Positions 6,945 through 16,305 of a stretch of 64,000 nucleotides of DNA are shown here, piece after piece. The position numbers were made by a program, and so were the translations under genes. The DNA comes from an uncultured Eubacteriales bacterium (GTDB taxonomy: Bacteria > Bacillota > Clostridia > Oscillospirales > Acutalibacteraceae). The DNA is taken from contig OMYO01000005.1 of the NCBI GenBank assembly GCA_900315285.1, positions 1-64,000 of the forward strand, written 5' to 3'. How positions within the stretch are numbered: the stretch's first letter is position 1; each line of letters opens with the position of its first letter. The notes under the pieces were generated by a model. The model searched no databases, was not told the DNA's origin, and was given only the letters and a program-made list of their open reading frames with translations.

Positions 6945-9716
6945 TTACTGGTCTAACGGCTTTCCCTCTTTCTTCAGACGGATGGCACGGTTTGCGACAT
7001 TCTTGAGGACTTCGATCTTCTGCTTTTCCCGTACTACCATTTTAGATGCATACGGATGCGTGCGATGGAGATGAATGGCATCAAATGCGCACTGAACCGT
7101 GCATACACCGCAGCCAATGCACTTGTTCTCGTCGACAACAGAGGCGCCGCAGCTCAGGCAGCGGGCAGTCTCTTTCTTGACCTGTTCCTCTGTGAAGGCA
7201 AGGCGTGGGTCACGGAAAGACTTGTGTGCGTCAATGGACGGGTCGAAGCCGTGGGACTGCCGTGGCGTTGTGTCGTAGTCGGGAACAGTAATGTTGTCCT
7301 TGTCCAGTTCTTTGAGCTCTCGCCAGTCGCGCCCGATGGTGAGCGTGGAGCCCCAGTCGACAAAGCGATGGAGCGATTCGGCAGCAATACGTCCCTCAGC
7401 AATAGCATCAATGACAAAGCTGGGTCCAGTGTAGGCGTCGCCGCCGGCAAAGATATCCGGCTCGCCGGTCTGGAACGTGTGGTGGTCTGCAACAATGCGG
7501 CCGCCGCGTCCGATCTCCACTTTGGAGCCCTTCAGCAGGTCGCCCCACTCAATGGACTGGCCAATGGAGAGGATGACGTGGTTTGCGTTGACGGTGACGG
7601 TATCGTCTTCATCATATTTCGGGTCAAAACGGCCTTCCGCGTTCTTGACCTGTGTGCATTTCTTCAGAATAACGCCCTTTACGGAACCATCTTTCTTGAC
7701 CAGAATTTCCTTCGGGCCCCAGCCGTTGTCGATGGTAACGCCGTCGCTCTCGGCACCGGCAATCTCCTCCTGCAGTGCCGGCATTTCATCCAGCTGCTCC
7801 AGAGAGAACATGCGAACCGAGTCAGCTCCGCAGCGGACGGCAGTTTGTGCCACGTCAATGGCAACATTTCCGCCGCCGATTACGACGACTCTGCCCTTCA
7901 GTTTGTAGGACTCGTCAGCAAGGGCAGTACGAAGGAAGTCGACCGCAGTGGTGACACCTTCTGCATCTTCTCCCGGAACGCCAGCTTTGCGGCCGCCCTG
8001 GGCACCGATGGCGAGATAGAAGGCCTGATATCCCTCTTTTCTGAGGTCGTCCAGCGTGACGTCTTTGCCCACGTCGACACCGCATTTGATTTCGACACCG
8101 AGTTCTTTGATGACGTCGATTTCTGCGTCAATGACATTTTTCTCAAGCTTAAAGGACGGGATGCCGTAGGTCATCATGCCGCCCGGCTTCTCATTCTTCT
8201 CAAATACGGTGGGATGGTGTCCTGCAAGGGCAAGATAATAGGCGCAGGATAGTCCGGCAGGACCGGCACCGATGATGGCAATTTTATCCTTAAAGTCGCC
8301 CCGCAGCGAGTGGACCTGTTTCTCCGGAATATAGCGGGTCTCTGCGTCAAGGTCCCGCTGGGCAAGGAAGTTCTTGACCTCGTCGATGGCAATAGGCTCG
8401 TCGACTGTGCCGCGGGTACACTCGTCCTCACAGCGGCGGTTGCAGATTCGACCGCACACAGCAGGGAACGGATTATCTTTCTTGATGAGCTTCAGAGCTT
8501 CATCGTACTTGCCCTGGGCAGCGAGCTTCAAGTAACCCTGAATGCCGATATGGGCAGGACATGCGACCTTACATGGTGCGGTGCCGGTGTCATAGCACTC
8601 AATGCGGTTCTTGTCACGCCAGTCCATAGTGAAGCGGTCTTCGCCCCATTTCATGTGGTCGTCCGGGAGCTCGACCTTGGGATACGTCTGCTCCTGTCCA
8701 TTCTTCAGACAGAGCTTCTGACCGAGGCGGACAGCACCCTGCGGACATACCTGAACGCACTGGCCGCAGGCCACGCAGTTCTCGGTCTGGACGCGGGCGG
8801 TGTAGGCGGAGCGGACGAGATTCGGGGTGTTGTACATTCCCGGGTTCTTCAGGGCAAGACATACCTTTGGGTTGCAGTTGCAGATGGCGAAGATCTTGTC
8901 CTCACCGTCCATGTTGGTAATTTCATGGACAAATCCAAGTTTCTCGGCCTTCTCGAAAATTTCCAGGGCCTCTTCCTTTGTGATATAGCGGCTGGCTTTA
9001 TTAGTCTCCAGAGCGAAGGTCGCCATGTCGCCCAGAAGAATGCACCAGTCGTGGAAGTCGTCTCCACAACCTTCGTCGACATACTTGCGGGAGAGCCGGC
9101 AGGAACAGGGCGATGCAGCAATTTTCGGGCTGTACTTGTCCAGCCAGTACGAAATTTTCTCAATGCTGATGGAGTGCTCCTCTTTCTCAATGGCCTTTTC
9201 CACGGGGATGACATGCATTCCGATGCCAGCTCCGCCCTCGGGAACAAAGTGCGCAATGTCGTGCAGCGGCCAGTTGGCCATGTCTGCAAAGAACTCAGCG
9301 AGTCTTGGGTGCGCTGCGAGCAGTTCCTCATTCATGTTGAAGAACTCACCAGAGCCCATGACATAGGGCGGCAGATCATACTGTTTGATGCCAAGGTCGT
9401 TTTCCCAGTTATACTCGATGATACCGATCCAGGCCATCTCCTCCAGGACCTTTTCGAGATGGTCTTTTTCGATGCCGGTCAGTTTGACCATCTCGTCCAG
9501 GGTGTAGGGCTTGCGCATCTTCATTTTGAGACCGATTTCGGCCATCTCATCGGTCAGCACCTCGTCCAGTGCCCAATACTCCGGTGAGTTCTCATCAAAG
9601 GGGACCAGCATGCGGTCACTGATCTTTTTACCGAGGGCCAGAATATTCGGCCGCGGCACCTTTGGTGATTTGACGATTTTTGCCAGTTCTTTGGCTTTGT
9701 CAATACGTTTTCCCAT
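6945..9716 (-). CDS. Large Fe-S / FAD / NAD(P) oxidoreductase (GltD-like core with ferredoxin domains)
   Basis: 923 aa from the ATG at 9716, preceded by GGAGGAAAAG. Order of parts: a winged-helix-like N-terminus; Cys-rich segments at about 204-225 (CSCRL..C..C) and 279-286; ferredoxin motif CVACGQCVQVC at 314-324; a GltD-type N-terminal Fe-S region with Cys at about 374-433; FAD-binding IIGAGPAGLSCAYYLALAG near 481; NAD(P)-binding VVIGGGNVAID near 611; GGDAYTGP near 758; and a C-terminal ferredoxin motif CIGCGVCTVQC at 866-876. It resembles the glutamate synthase small-subunit family, which passes electrons between NAD(P)H and Fe-S centres. The extra clusters suggest ferredoxin-linked electron transfer. 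No large GltB subunit is nearby, so glutamate synthesis is not implied. Confidence 0.8.
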   Translation of the reverse strand: MGKRIDKAKELAKIVKSPKVPRPNILALGKKISDRMLVPFDENSPEYWALDEVLTDEMAEIGLKMKMRKPYTLDEMVKLTGIEKDHLEKVLEEMAWIGIIEYNWENDLGIKQYDLPPYVMGSGEFFNMNEELLAAHPRLAEFFADMANWPLHDIAHFVPEGGAGIGMHVIPVEKAIEKEEHSISIEKISYWLDKYSPKIAASPCSCRLSRKYVDEGCGDDFHDWCILLGDMATFALETNKASRYITKEEALEIFEKAEKLGFVHEITNMDGEDKIFAICNCNPKVCLALKNPGMYNTPNLVRSAYTARVQTENCVACGQCVQVCPQGAVRLGQKLCLKNGQEQTYPKVELPDDHMKWGEDRFTMDWRDKNRIECYDTGTAPCKVACPAHIGIQGYLKLAAQGKYDEALKLIKKDNPFPAVCGRICNRRCEDECTRGTVDEPIAIDEVKNFLAQRDLDAETRYIPEKQVHSLRGDFKDKIAIIGAGPAGLSCAYYLALAGHHPTVFEKNEKPGGMMTYGIPSFKLEKNVIDAEIDVIKELGVEIKCGVDVGKDVTLDDLRKEGYQAFYLAIGAQGGRKAGVPGEDAEGVTTAVDFLRTALADESYKLKGRVVVIGGGNVAIDVAQTAVRCGADSVRMFSLEQLDEMPALQEEIAGAESDGVTIDNGWGPKEILVKKDGSVKGVILKKCTQVKNAEGRFDPKYDEDDTVTVNANHVILSIGQSIEWGDLLKGSKVEIGRGGRIVADHHTFQTGEPDIFAGGDAYTGPSFVIDAIAEGRIAAESLHRFVDWGSTLTIGRDWRELKELDKDNITVPDYDTTPRQSHGFDPSIDAHKSFRDPRLAFTEEQVKKETARCLSCGASVVDENKCIGCGVCTVQCAFDAIHLHRTHPYASKMVVREKQKIEVLKNVANRAIRLKKEGKPLDQ

Positions 9717-9738
9717 AACTTTTCCTCCAATAACATCT

Positions 9739-9757
9739 CTATTGGTTTGACCAATAG
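9739..9757 (-). promoter_or_regulatory. Hairpin in the 5' leader of the oxidoreductase
   Basis: CTATTGGT-CAA-ACCAATAG on the minus strand, just upstream of the ribosome binding site and immediately after the terminator-like hairpin at 9773-9795. It could be part of an antitermination or translational switch, or a protein-binding palindrome. Confidence 0.4.
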
Positions 9758-9763
9758 ATCCCA

Positions 9764-9795
9764 AATAAAAAACCCGATGGGTGGAACCCATCGGG
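9764..9795 (-). terminator. Terminator-like hairpin upstream of the oxidoreductase
   Basis: On the minus strand CCCGATGGG (9795-9787) pairs with CCCATCGGG (9781-9773), followed by TTTTTTATTT. It is either the terminator of the DNA glycosylase gene, whose stop is about 100 bp upstream, or an attenuator in the oxidoreductase leader. Only 47 bp remain between the T-run and the start codon, little room for a separate promoter. Confidence 0.75.
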
Positions 9796-9893
9796 TGTCA
9801 TCCAATTCCATATTAGTTTTTCGTTTCACAATGTTCAAGAGGAAAAGTATACAAATTTACCAAAATAATCTGAATTTTATATAAAACATATGT

Positions 9894-10694
9894 TCAAGTT
9901 ATCATGCGAATCCAGTGAAACAGATACTGTTGAGCAATTCCCTCCACGCCTTTTGCACATTCTGGAAGGCCGTTCGGATAGTGTTCCGCCATAACTTTTG
10001 TGACCCATGTGTCCACGGGAAATGCATTCATGTGTCCGCAGCTATAGAGGAGTACACACTGGGCAACTTTCTTGCCGACACCGCGAATGCTACGGAGTTC
10101 AGCCTCTGCTTCTTGAAGAGGGAGTTCCTTACAGCGTTTCCCTGATACTTTCCCGGATGCCACTTTTTCTGCGGCATCAAGGAGGTAACCGACACGATAA
10201 CCGGCTCTAAGAGGGACAAGATCCTCAGCACTGCAGCCGGCTAGTCTCTCCGGACTGGGAAAAGAGAATAATCCTTCCGCTAGTGGCTCTCCTAACGTCT
10301 GGCAGAGCCGATCCACTATGCCGCGAATACGAGGGATATTGTTGTTGGAAGAGATGATGAACGTGGCAAGTGTTTCCCAAAAGGGCTGGGTTAAAACTCG
10401 AATGCCATAATATTTGCGAACAGCTTTACACAGGGTCGGGTCATTGCAGAGGGATTCACAAATGGATGGATAGTCCAGCTGCAAATTCAAATAGGGCACC
10501 CAGAATTTCTGAAAATCCTCGTCCGAGCAGCCAGGAAATACAAATCGATTTTCGTCCACCTGTCGTACTTTTCGTATGGCGCCGGATACCGGTGCCGTCC
10601 AGGTCCCGTCCTCAGAACGGGTCCAGCGGAAGGCCTGTCCGCAGTCAAAGGTCAGGTCTGGAGAGAAGCAGGGGATGGTGCGGAGGATGTCCAT
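9894..10694 (-). CDS. 8-oxoguanine DNA glycosylase, OGG1-type
   Basis: 266 aa. The ATG at 10694 is preferred over an upstream TTG because GAGGTACTCC precedes it. The N-terminal OGG domain contains CGQAFRW. The HhH-GPD core runs through IISSNNNIPRI and LRSIRGVGKKVAQCVLLYS, followed by AFPVDTWV. The Lys of GVGKKVA and the Asp of FPVD match the Schiff-base Lys and the catalytic Asp of OGG1. It removes 8-oxoguanine opposite C and nicks the strand by beta-lyase activity. It is encoded on the same strand as rarA, both being genome-maintenance functions, but 273 bp separate them. Confidence 0.85.
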   Translation of the reverse strand: MDILRTIPCFSPDLTFDCGQAFRWTRSEDGTWTAPVSGAIRKVRQVDENRFVFPGCSDEDFQKFWVPYLNLQLDYPSICESLCNDPTLCKAVRKYYGIRVLTQPFWETLATFIISSNNNIPRIRGIVDRLCQTLGEPLAEGLFSFPSPERLAGCSAEDLVPLRAGYRVGYLLDAAEKVASGKVSGKRCKELPLQEAEAELRSIRGVGKKVAQCVLLYSCGHMNAFPVDTWVTKVMAEHYPNGLPECAKGVEGIAQQYLFHWIRMIT

Positions 10695-10967
10695 GGAGTA
10701 CCTCGGGAAATCGAACAAAAAAGAAAAATTTCACGAATAAGTAAAGACGATTTAACATTTCGTAATGGCAGCGGTGTCAAGGAAAAGTTTTTCCGCAATC
10801 CGGTGAAAAGAGCGGAAAATGGCAATAGATTGCGCTGAAAAAATTTTAGATTTCCACCTTTCCACAGACTTTTCAACATTTTAGCCCACGAAAAATATAC
10901 TTAGAGTAATAAATGTGGCATTTTGTTTCAAAAAAAGGCCTTGACAGCTACAATCCGCATAACTACG
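10695..10967. other. Non-coding spacer between rarA and the DNA glycosylase
   Basis: AT-rich and without an open frame that has a credible start. It contains one inverted repeat, TTTTCCGC (10789-10796) with GCGGAAAA (10812-10819), loop 15 nt. No clear terminator follows rarA. Nothing else is recognised. Confidence 0.6.
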
Positions 10968-12242
10968 TTATTTCTGATTTTTGATGCGGTCCCAGTAGTT
11001 TTTGGCGGCCTGTTCCATCTTGTTTTCGCCGGGTTCATAGTAGGTTCTATCTCGGATAACATCTGGGAGATACTGCTGGGCGACCCAGTGGCCAGGGTGG
11101 TCATGGGGATAATCGTAAAACTGACCTGGGTTGTTGTTGTCCTTGCCGTCGAAGTGCTTGTTTTGCAGCTGGCGGGGGACAGCTCCATAATTTCCGGAGC
11201 GGACATCCGCCATGGCGGCGTCAATAGCCTGCTCTCCGCTGTTTGATTTGGGGCTGGTTGCCACTAGAATGACAGCGTCCGCCAAAGGAATACGTGCTTC
11301 AGGCAGACCAACTTCCTGGGCAATGTCGCAGGCGTTCTTTACGATGGGGATGATCTGCGGGTAAGCAAGCCCAACATCCTCGCAAGCACACACGAGAAGG
11401 CGTCGGATGGCAGAGGGGAGATCCCCGGCTTCCAGCAGCCTCGCGAGGTAGTGCAGGGCAGCGTCCGGGTCAGAGCCCCGCATGGATTTCTGATATGCCG
11501 AGACAATGTCGTAGTGGTCGTCACCGGCGCGGTCGTAGCGCATGGAGGATTTCTGCGTGACCTGCTCCACGGTGGACTCGGTAATTGCGACGGAGGATGC
11601 GTCTGCCGGTACCAGAGTGGCAAGTGTACAGAGTTCTACGGCGTTGATAGCCTTGCGTACATCGCCCCCGGAAGATGCGGCAATGTGGCGGATGACTTCA
11701 GGCTCCACGTCATACGAAACGCCATTTTCCTGGGATAATATAGAGAATGCGCGATTCACGGCTCTCTCAATTTCCGATACTGGCACACTCTTGAACTCGA
11801 ACACCGTGCACCGGCTTATAACAGCGTTATACACGTAGAAGTACGGATTCTCTGTTGTGGAGGCGATCATAGTAATGTCGCCGCTCTCAAGATACTCCAG
11901 AAGGCTCTGCTGCTGTTTCTTGTTGAAATATTGGATTTCGTCGAGATAGAGCAGGATACCGTTAGGGGCGGCCAGCGTCCCTACGTCAGCGACGATGCTT
12001 TTTATGTCACTGATTGATGCTGTCGTTGCGTTGAGGCGATACAGGGTCTTATTCGTTCTGCTCGCAATAATGCGGGCCAGCGTCGTCTTACCGACACCGG
12101 AGGGCCCGTAAAAGATGAGATTTGGCACTTCCCCGGACTCGATAATGGTGCGCAGGGCCTTGCCCTCTCCGATGAGATGCTGCTGTCCGATCATCTCGTC
12201 CAGCGTGGCGGGACGGATTCGGTCGGCGAGAGGTGTGGACAT
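10968..12242 (-). CDS. rarA: Replication-associated recombination protein A (RarA/MgsA), AAA+ ATPase
   Basis: 424 aa from the ATG at 12242, with AAGGAGG upstream. N-terminus PLADRIRPATLDEMIGQQHL is diagnostic. Walker A is YGPSGVGKTTLA, Walker B is LYLDEI, the sensor-1 region is IASTTENPYF and the arginine finger region is ISRCTVFEF. The C-terminal MgsA tetramerisation part contains YDRAGDDHYDIVSAYQKSMRGSDPDAALHYLARL. It acts at stalled replication forks with SSB. Monocistronic; a TATAAT-like box lies upstream in the AT-rich stretch at 12250-12295. Confidence 0.95.
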   Translation of the reverse strand: MSTPLADRIRPATLDEMIGQQHLIGEGKALRTIIESGEVPNLIFYGPSGVGKTTLARIIASRTNKTLYRLNATTASISDIKSIVADVGTLAAPNGILLYLDEIQYFNKKQQQSLLEYLESGDITMIASTTENPYFYVYNAVISRCTVFEFKSVPVSEIERAVNRAFSILSQENGVSYDVEPEVIRHIAASSGGDVRKAINAVELCTLATLVPADASSVAITESTVEQVTQKSSMRYDRAGDDHYDIVSAYQKSMRGSDPDAALHYLARLLEAGDLPSAIRRLLVCACEDVGLAYPQIIPIVKNACDIAQEVGLPEARIPLADAVILVATSPKSNSGEQAIDAAMADVRSGNYGAVPRQLQNKHFDGKDNNNPGQFYDYPHDHPGHWVAQQYLPDVIRDRTYYEPGENKMEQAAKNYWDRIKNQK

Positions 12243-12778
12243 GGAGGTCCTCCTTCCATATAATCTATGTATTATATATATACTATTATAATAGGGGTAT
12301 TTCTGAGAGCAAAGAACAACCCGTGAATCGCCCGGAAAATAGAAAAACGTACAAGAACATGCTTGAAACAGTACAGTTTTTGTGCATTCATCTGAAATTT
12401 GCCTCGGGACAAATATTTCTTGATTTGCCAATCCATGTGTGTTACTATCTTTAAGCACGCGAAAAGGCATAACTATACCCTTTTCACGAGAGATATGCGA
12501 TGATGCGGGAGGTGGCCGTCCTCTGAGACGGGAAATTTCCGCGGAGTATGTCCGATTTTAAACCGGGCGAAACAAATATTTTGGTGCCAGACCCCGAAAA
12601 GGGGGAATCCTGCGCACTATGCTGTTTTTGCCACCCGGAGACGGGACCGCCTGCAACGGTTCGTTTCCAGGTTTTTCTAAAGGGCAGGTTTGAAACACCC
12701 GGCTCGGTGTAAAAATTTGCAGAGAGAAAAAGAAACAGCAGGCCCGCCATGAATCCCATTTCTTTAGGAGGAGTCCAA
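12243..12778. other. Divergent promoter region and long leader of the ribosomal operon
   Basis: 536 bp between rarA (minus) and rpsJ (plus). The left 70 bp is AT-rich with TATAAT-like boxes for rarA. The plus promoter is at 12420-12448. About 330 nt of leader follows with several possible hairpins: GAAAAGG/CCTTTTC (12461-12485), CGTC/GACG near 12520, GACCG/CGGTT before a TTTTT run near 12645-12676, and ACACC/GGTGT near 12695-12711. No open frame with a credible start is seen. Confidence 0.6.
12420..12448 (+). promoter_or_regulatory. Promoter of the S10-spc-alpha operon
   Basis: TTGATT (12420-12425), 17-bp spacer, TACTAT (12443-12448). It is the best-spaced promoter upstream of rpsJ. Confidence 0.6.
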
Positions 12779-13090
12779 ATGGCAGTAAAAGAAAAGATCA
12801 GAATCAGACTGAAAGGCTATGACGCCAACCTTGTTGACACCGCTGCGGAGAAAATCGTAGAGACCGCAAAGCGTACCGGTGCCAAGGTTTCCGGCCCTGT
12901 TCCGCTTCCGACGGAGAAAGAGGTTGTCACCATCCTCCGCGCCGTCCACAAGTACAAGGACAGCCGTGAACAGTTTGAGCAGAGAACACACAAGAGACTC
13001 ATCGACGTCCTCAGACCTTCCAACAAAACCGTGGAAGCTCTGACGGGTCTTGAGCTTCCTGCCGGTGTAGACATTGAGATCAAACTCTGA
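12779..13090 (+). CDS. rpsJ: 30S ribosomal protein S10
   Basis: 103 aa, full length, start ATG at 12779 after [22 protein letters not shown] at the N-terminus and [17 protein letters not shown] are S10 signatures. In E. coli it also joins NusB in antitermination. First gene of a 31-gene operon with all genes on the plus strand and short gaps. Confidence 0.98.
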   Translation: MAVKEKIRIRLKGYDANLVDTAAEKIVETAKRTGAKVSGPVPLPTEKEVVTILRAVHKYKDSREQFEQRTHKRLIDVLRPSNKTVEALTGLELPAGVDIEIKL

Positions 13091-13163
13091 TCTCGGGTAA
13101 AGTCCGCATCGAAAGGTCATGTTGGTGACGAGCCAACCAATAACCAAAGGAGGAAAGGTTAAT

Positions 13164-13799
13164 ATGCAGAAAGGTCTTATCGGTAAAAAAGTCGGTATGA
13201 CACAGCTCTTTGACGAGAACGGAACTGTAATCCCGGTCACCGTCATCGAGGCAGGTCCTTGCGCCGTTGTCACGAAGAAGACAATGGAGAACGACGGATA
13301 CGAGGCAGTTCAGCTCGGATTCGGCGACCTGAAGGCCAACAAGGTCACAAAACCCATGAAGGGTCAGTTCGACAAAGCAAATGTCGCTCCCAAGAAAGTA
13401 CTGAGAGAGTTCAGACTGGACGACTGCTCCACCGTCAACGTTGGCGACGTTCTCAAGGCAGACGTATTCGCTGCCGGAGACAAGGTTGACGTCATCGGAA
13501 CCAGCAGAGGTAAAGGTACCGCCGGTGCCATCAAGCGCTGGAACTTCCACCGTCTGAAGGAATCCCATGGTACTGGCCCCAACGCCAGACATGCCGGTTC
13601 CCTGGGTATGTGCTCCGATCCTTCCCGTGTATTCAAGGGAAAGAAACTCGCCGGACACTACGGTGACGACCGCGTCACCATCCAGAATCTCGACGTCGTA
13701 AAAGTAGACGCAGAGAACAATCTCATCGCCATCAAAGGCGCTGTCCCCGGTATCCGCGGCGGAATCGTCCTCATCAAAGATACCGTAAAAAAAGCGTAA
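13164..13799 (+). CDS. rplC: 50S ribosomal protein L3
   Basis: 211 aa; ATG at 13164 after [28 protein letters not shown] is the L3 start, and the central loop [16 protein letters not shown] contains the segment that reaches the peptidyl-transferase centre. It initiates 50S assembly with L24. 73 bp separates it from rpsJ. Confidence 0.98.
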   Translation: MQKGLIGKKVGMTQLFDENGTVIPVTVIEAGPCAVVTKKTMENDGYEAVQLGFGDLKANKVTKPMKGQFDKANVAPKKVLREFRLDDCSTVNVGDVLKADVFAAGDKVDVIGTSRGKGTAGAIKRWNFHRLKESHGTGPNARHAGSLGMCSDPSRVFKGKKLAGHYGDDRVTIQNLDVVKVDAENNLIAIKGAVPGIRGGIVLIKDTVKKA

Positions 13800-13812
13800 G
13801 GAGGAGTAAGAC

Positions 13813-14436
13813 ATGCCTAGCGTAAAAGTATACAGTGCATCCGGTGCCGAAAACGGAACACTGGAGCTCAACGACAGCATCTTCGGCATCGAGCCGAACC
13901 AGGACGTTGTCCATCTTGTCGTTGTAAACTATCTGGCAAACCAGCGTCAGGGTACTCAGTCCACTCTCACACGCTCTGAGGTAGCCGGCGGCGGAAGAAA
14001 GCCCTGGAGACAGAAGGGTACCGGTCATGCAAGACAGGGTTCCATTCGCGCTCCCCAGTGGAGACACGGCGGAATCGCCCTTGGCCCGAAGCCCCGCACC
14101 TATGGCGGCGACATCAACAAGAAGGTCAAGAAGCTCGCCATGAAGTCGGTTCTCTCTGACAAGGTCGCCAATGACGCTTTCCAGGTTCTTGATGACTTCG
14201 CTCTCAGCGAAATCAAGACCAAAGAGGCCGTCAAGGTCCTTGAGGCCCTTGGCAGTGCCAAGAAAGTTCTTGTTATCACCCCCGAAAAGGATGAGGTCAT
14301 CTACAAGAGCGTAAGAAACATTGAGGGCGTTAAGGTCTCTCCGGCCAATGCCATCAGCGTATATGACGTAGTCAACGCCGACAAGGTCGTCATCCTGAAG
14401 GATGCCGTTGCCAAGATCGAGGAGGTATATGCATGA
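13813..14436 (+). CDS. rplD: 50S ribosomal protein L4
   Basis: 207 aa. The exit-tunnel loop is visible as GGGRKPWRQKGTGHARQGS with RHGGIALGPKPR. In proteobacteria L4 represses its own operon through the leader RNA; whether that happens here is not known. Starts 13 bp after rplC and overlaps rplW by 4 bp (ATGA). Confidence 0.98.
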   Translation: MPSVKVYSASGAENGTLELNDSIFGIEPNQDVVHLVVVNYLANQRQGTQSTLTRSEVAGGGRKPWRQKGTGHARQGSIRAPQWRHGGIALGPKPRTYGGDINKKVKKLAMKSVLSDKVANDAFQVLDDFALSEIKTKEAVKVLEALGSAKKVLVITPEKDEVIYKSVRNIEGVKVSPANAISVYDVVNADKVVILKDAVAKIEEVYA

Positions 14437-14729
14437 GTAAGACTGCACAGGACATCATCCTCCGTCCGATTATCACTGAGAACAGCATGGGTGCTACCGC
14501 TCTTAAGAAGTACACCTTCAAAGTTGCCAAGGACGCCACCAAGATCGACATCAAGCGCGCCGTTGAGGAGCTCTTTGATGTAGAGGTCGCCAAGGTCAAC
14601 ACCATGAATGTCCGCGGCCGTCAGCGCCGTCAGGGACGTTTCGTAGGAACGACCCCGTCCTGGAAGAAAGCAATCGTCACCCTCACCGAAGACTCCAAGT
14701 CCATCGAGTTCTTCGATGACATGATGTAA
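14433..14729 (+). CDS. rplW: 50S ribosomal protein L23
   Basis: 98 aa. ILRPIITENSM is the L23 start and RRQGRFVGTTPSWKKAIVTL the conserved loop. Sits at the tunnel exit, where SRP and trigger factor dock. Coupled to rplD by a 4-bp overlap. An 84-bp gap to rplB follows, the widest gap inside the operon, and it may form a small stem near 14767-14782. Confidence 0.97.
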   Translation: MSKTAQDIILRPIITENSMGATALKKYTFKVAKDATKIDIKRAVEELFDVEVAKVNTMNVRGRQRRQGRFVGTTPSWKKAIVTLTEDSKSIEFFDDMM

Positions 14730-14813
14730 GGAAAGCCACCCATTAAAGTTACTATGCGGTAATGTATGGAGACCCGACACCTCCGCGAAGCCGCTTAGAG
14801 GAGTGAATTTCGA

Positions 14814-15647
14814 ATGTCGATCCGAGTTATCAAGCCGACTACCAACGGCTCCAGAAATACTTCAGTCATCGATTATTCTGAGCTCTCCAAGGTCGCTCCT
14901 GAGAGAAGCCTTCTTGAGCCCAAGAATAAGCATGCCGGCCGCAACAGCTACGGCCGTATCACCGTCCGCCACCGCGGCGGCGGAAACCGTGTTAAATACC
15001 GTGTCATTGACTTCAAGAGAAACAAGTTTGACGTTCCCGCCAAGGTCATGACTCTGGAATATGATCCGAACCGGTCCGCAAACATTGCCCTCATCCAGTA
15101 TGAGGACGGCACAAAAGCCTACATCCTCGCACCCGTTGGCCTGAAGGTCGGCGACACCGTCGAGGCTGGCCCGAATGCGGATATCAAACCCGGCAACGCC
15201 CTTCCGCTTGCCAATATTCCGGTCGGTACTTTTGTCCACAACGTAGAGCTCTATCCGGGCCGCGGCGGACAGCTTGCAAGAGCTGCCGGAATTGCCGCTC
15301 AGCTCATGGCTAAGGAGAACGGCTTTGCTCTTCTCCGTATGCCGTCTGGAGAGCTTCGCAACGTATCTGCACAGTGCATCGCCACTGTCGGTACTGTCGG
15401 CAACGGCGACCACTCCAATGTCAAGATCGGTAAAGCCGGTCGTACCCGCCACATGGGCATTCGTCCTACCGTCCGCGGTTCTGTCATGAACCCGAACGAC
15501 CATCCGCACGGCGGTGGTGAAGGTAAGGCTCCCATCGGCCGTCCGGGCCCGGTTACCCCTTGGGGCAAACCTGCTCTTGGCTATAAGACCAGAAAGCACA
15601 ATAAGAAGTCCGATAAGATGATCGTAAGACGTCGTAACGGCAAATAA
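14814..15647 (+). CDS. rplB: 50S ribosomal protein L2
   Basis: 277 aa, standard length. The [18 protein letters not shown] segment and the C-terminal [21 protein letters not shown], including the conserved His of HPHGGGEG near the peptidyl-transferase centre, are intact. ATG follows GAGGAG. Confidence 0.98.
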   Translation: MSIRVIKPTTNGSRNTSVIDYSELSKVAPERSLLEPKNKHAGRNSYGRITVRHRGGGNRVKYRVIDFKRNKFDVPAKVMTLEYDPNRSANIALIQYEDGTKAYILAPVGLKVGDTVEAGPNADIKPGNALPLANIPVGTFVHNVELYPGRGGQLARAAGIAAQLMAKENGFALLRMPSGELRNVSAQCIATVGTVGNGDHSNVKIGKAGRTRHMGIRPTVRGSVMNPNDHPHGGGEGKAPIGRPGPVTPWGKPALGYKTRKHNKKSDKMIVRRRNGK

Positions 15648-15668
15648 TCGTGAAAGGAGTTATGCATC

Positions 15669-15941
15669 ATGAGTAGAAGTACTAAAAAGGGCCCTTACGT
15701 GCAGCCCAAACTGCTCGAGAGAGTTCAGCAGATGAATGAGCGCGGTGAAAAGACTGTCATCAAGACCTGGAGCCGCTCCTCCACAATCTTCCCTGACTTC
15801 GTTGGTCATACCTTCGCAGTTCACGATGGCCGCAAGCATGTTCCGGTCTATGTCACCGAGGACATGGTCGGACATAAACTGGGCGAGTTTGCACCGACCA
15901 GAACTTTCCGGGGCCATTCGGGCTCCAAGACCACAGCATAA
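15669..15941 (+). CDS. rpsS: 30S ribosomal protein S19
   Basis: 90 aa. [10 protein letters not shown] at the start, [18 protein letters not shown] in the centre and [12 protein letters not shown] at the end are the family signature. It binds the 30S head with S13. Confidence 0.98.
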   Translation: MSRSTKKGPYVQPKLLERVQQMNERGEKTVIKTWSRSSTIFPDFVGHTFAVHDGRKHVPVYVTEDMVGHKLGEFAPTRTFRGHSGSKTTA

Positions 15942-15957
15942 GGAAGGAGTGTAAAAC

Positions 15958-16290
15958 ATGGAAGCTACCGCTAAGGCAACATTCGTAAGAATTGCACCGC
16001 GGAAGGTACAGATCGTTCTCGACCTGATCCGCAACCAGCCTGTCGACAAAGCCATGGGTATTCTCAAACACACTCCTAAGGCTGCGACCGAGGTTCTGGA
16101 GAAACTTCTTAAATCTGCAATTGCCAATGCTGAGCAGAAAGACATGGACACCAGCAATCTCTACGTTGCCGAGTGCAGCGTAAGCCAGGGTCCGACGCTC
16201 AAGCGCATCCGCCCGAGAGCACAGGGACGTGCCTATGGCATCAAAAAGAAAACGTCTCACATCAACATCGTGCTCAAGGAAGCAGAATAA
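15958..16290 (+). CDS. rplV: 50S ribosomal protein L22
   Basis: 110 aa. The [21 protein letters not shown] start and the tunnel-lining hairpin [25 protein letters not shown] are conserved. Changes in this hairpin are known to give macrolide resistance; nothing aberrant is seen here. Confidence 0.97.
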   Translation: MEATAKATFVRIAPRKVQIVLDLIRNQPVDKAMGILKHTPKAATEVLEKLLKSAIANAEQKDMDTSNLYVAECSVSQGPTLKRIRPRAQGRAYGIKKKTSHINIVLKEAE

Positions 16291-16305
16291 GGAGGGAACA
16301 ATAAA

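Noticed and set aside
7056-9587. Two open frames of about 400 codons on the plus strand
   Set aside because: Antisense to the 923-aa oxidoreductase, whose Fe-S and nucleotide-binding motifs leave no doubt about the coding strand.
10850-10880. DnaA boxes in the TTTCCACAGA region
   Set aside because: No match to TTATCCACA within one mismatch in a cluster; a single loose match is expected by chance.
12749-12778. An upstream start for S10 at 12749
   Set aside because: It would include the AGGAGGAG ribosome binding site in the coding part; the ATG at 12779 gives the standard N-terminus.
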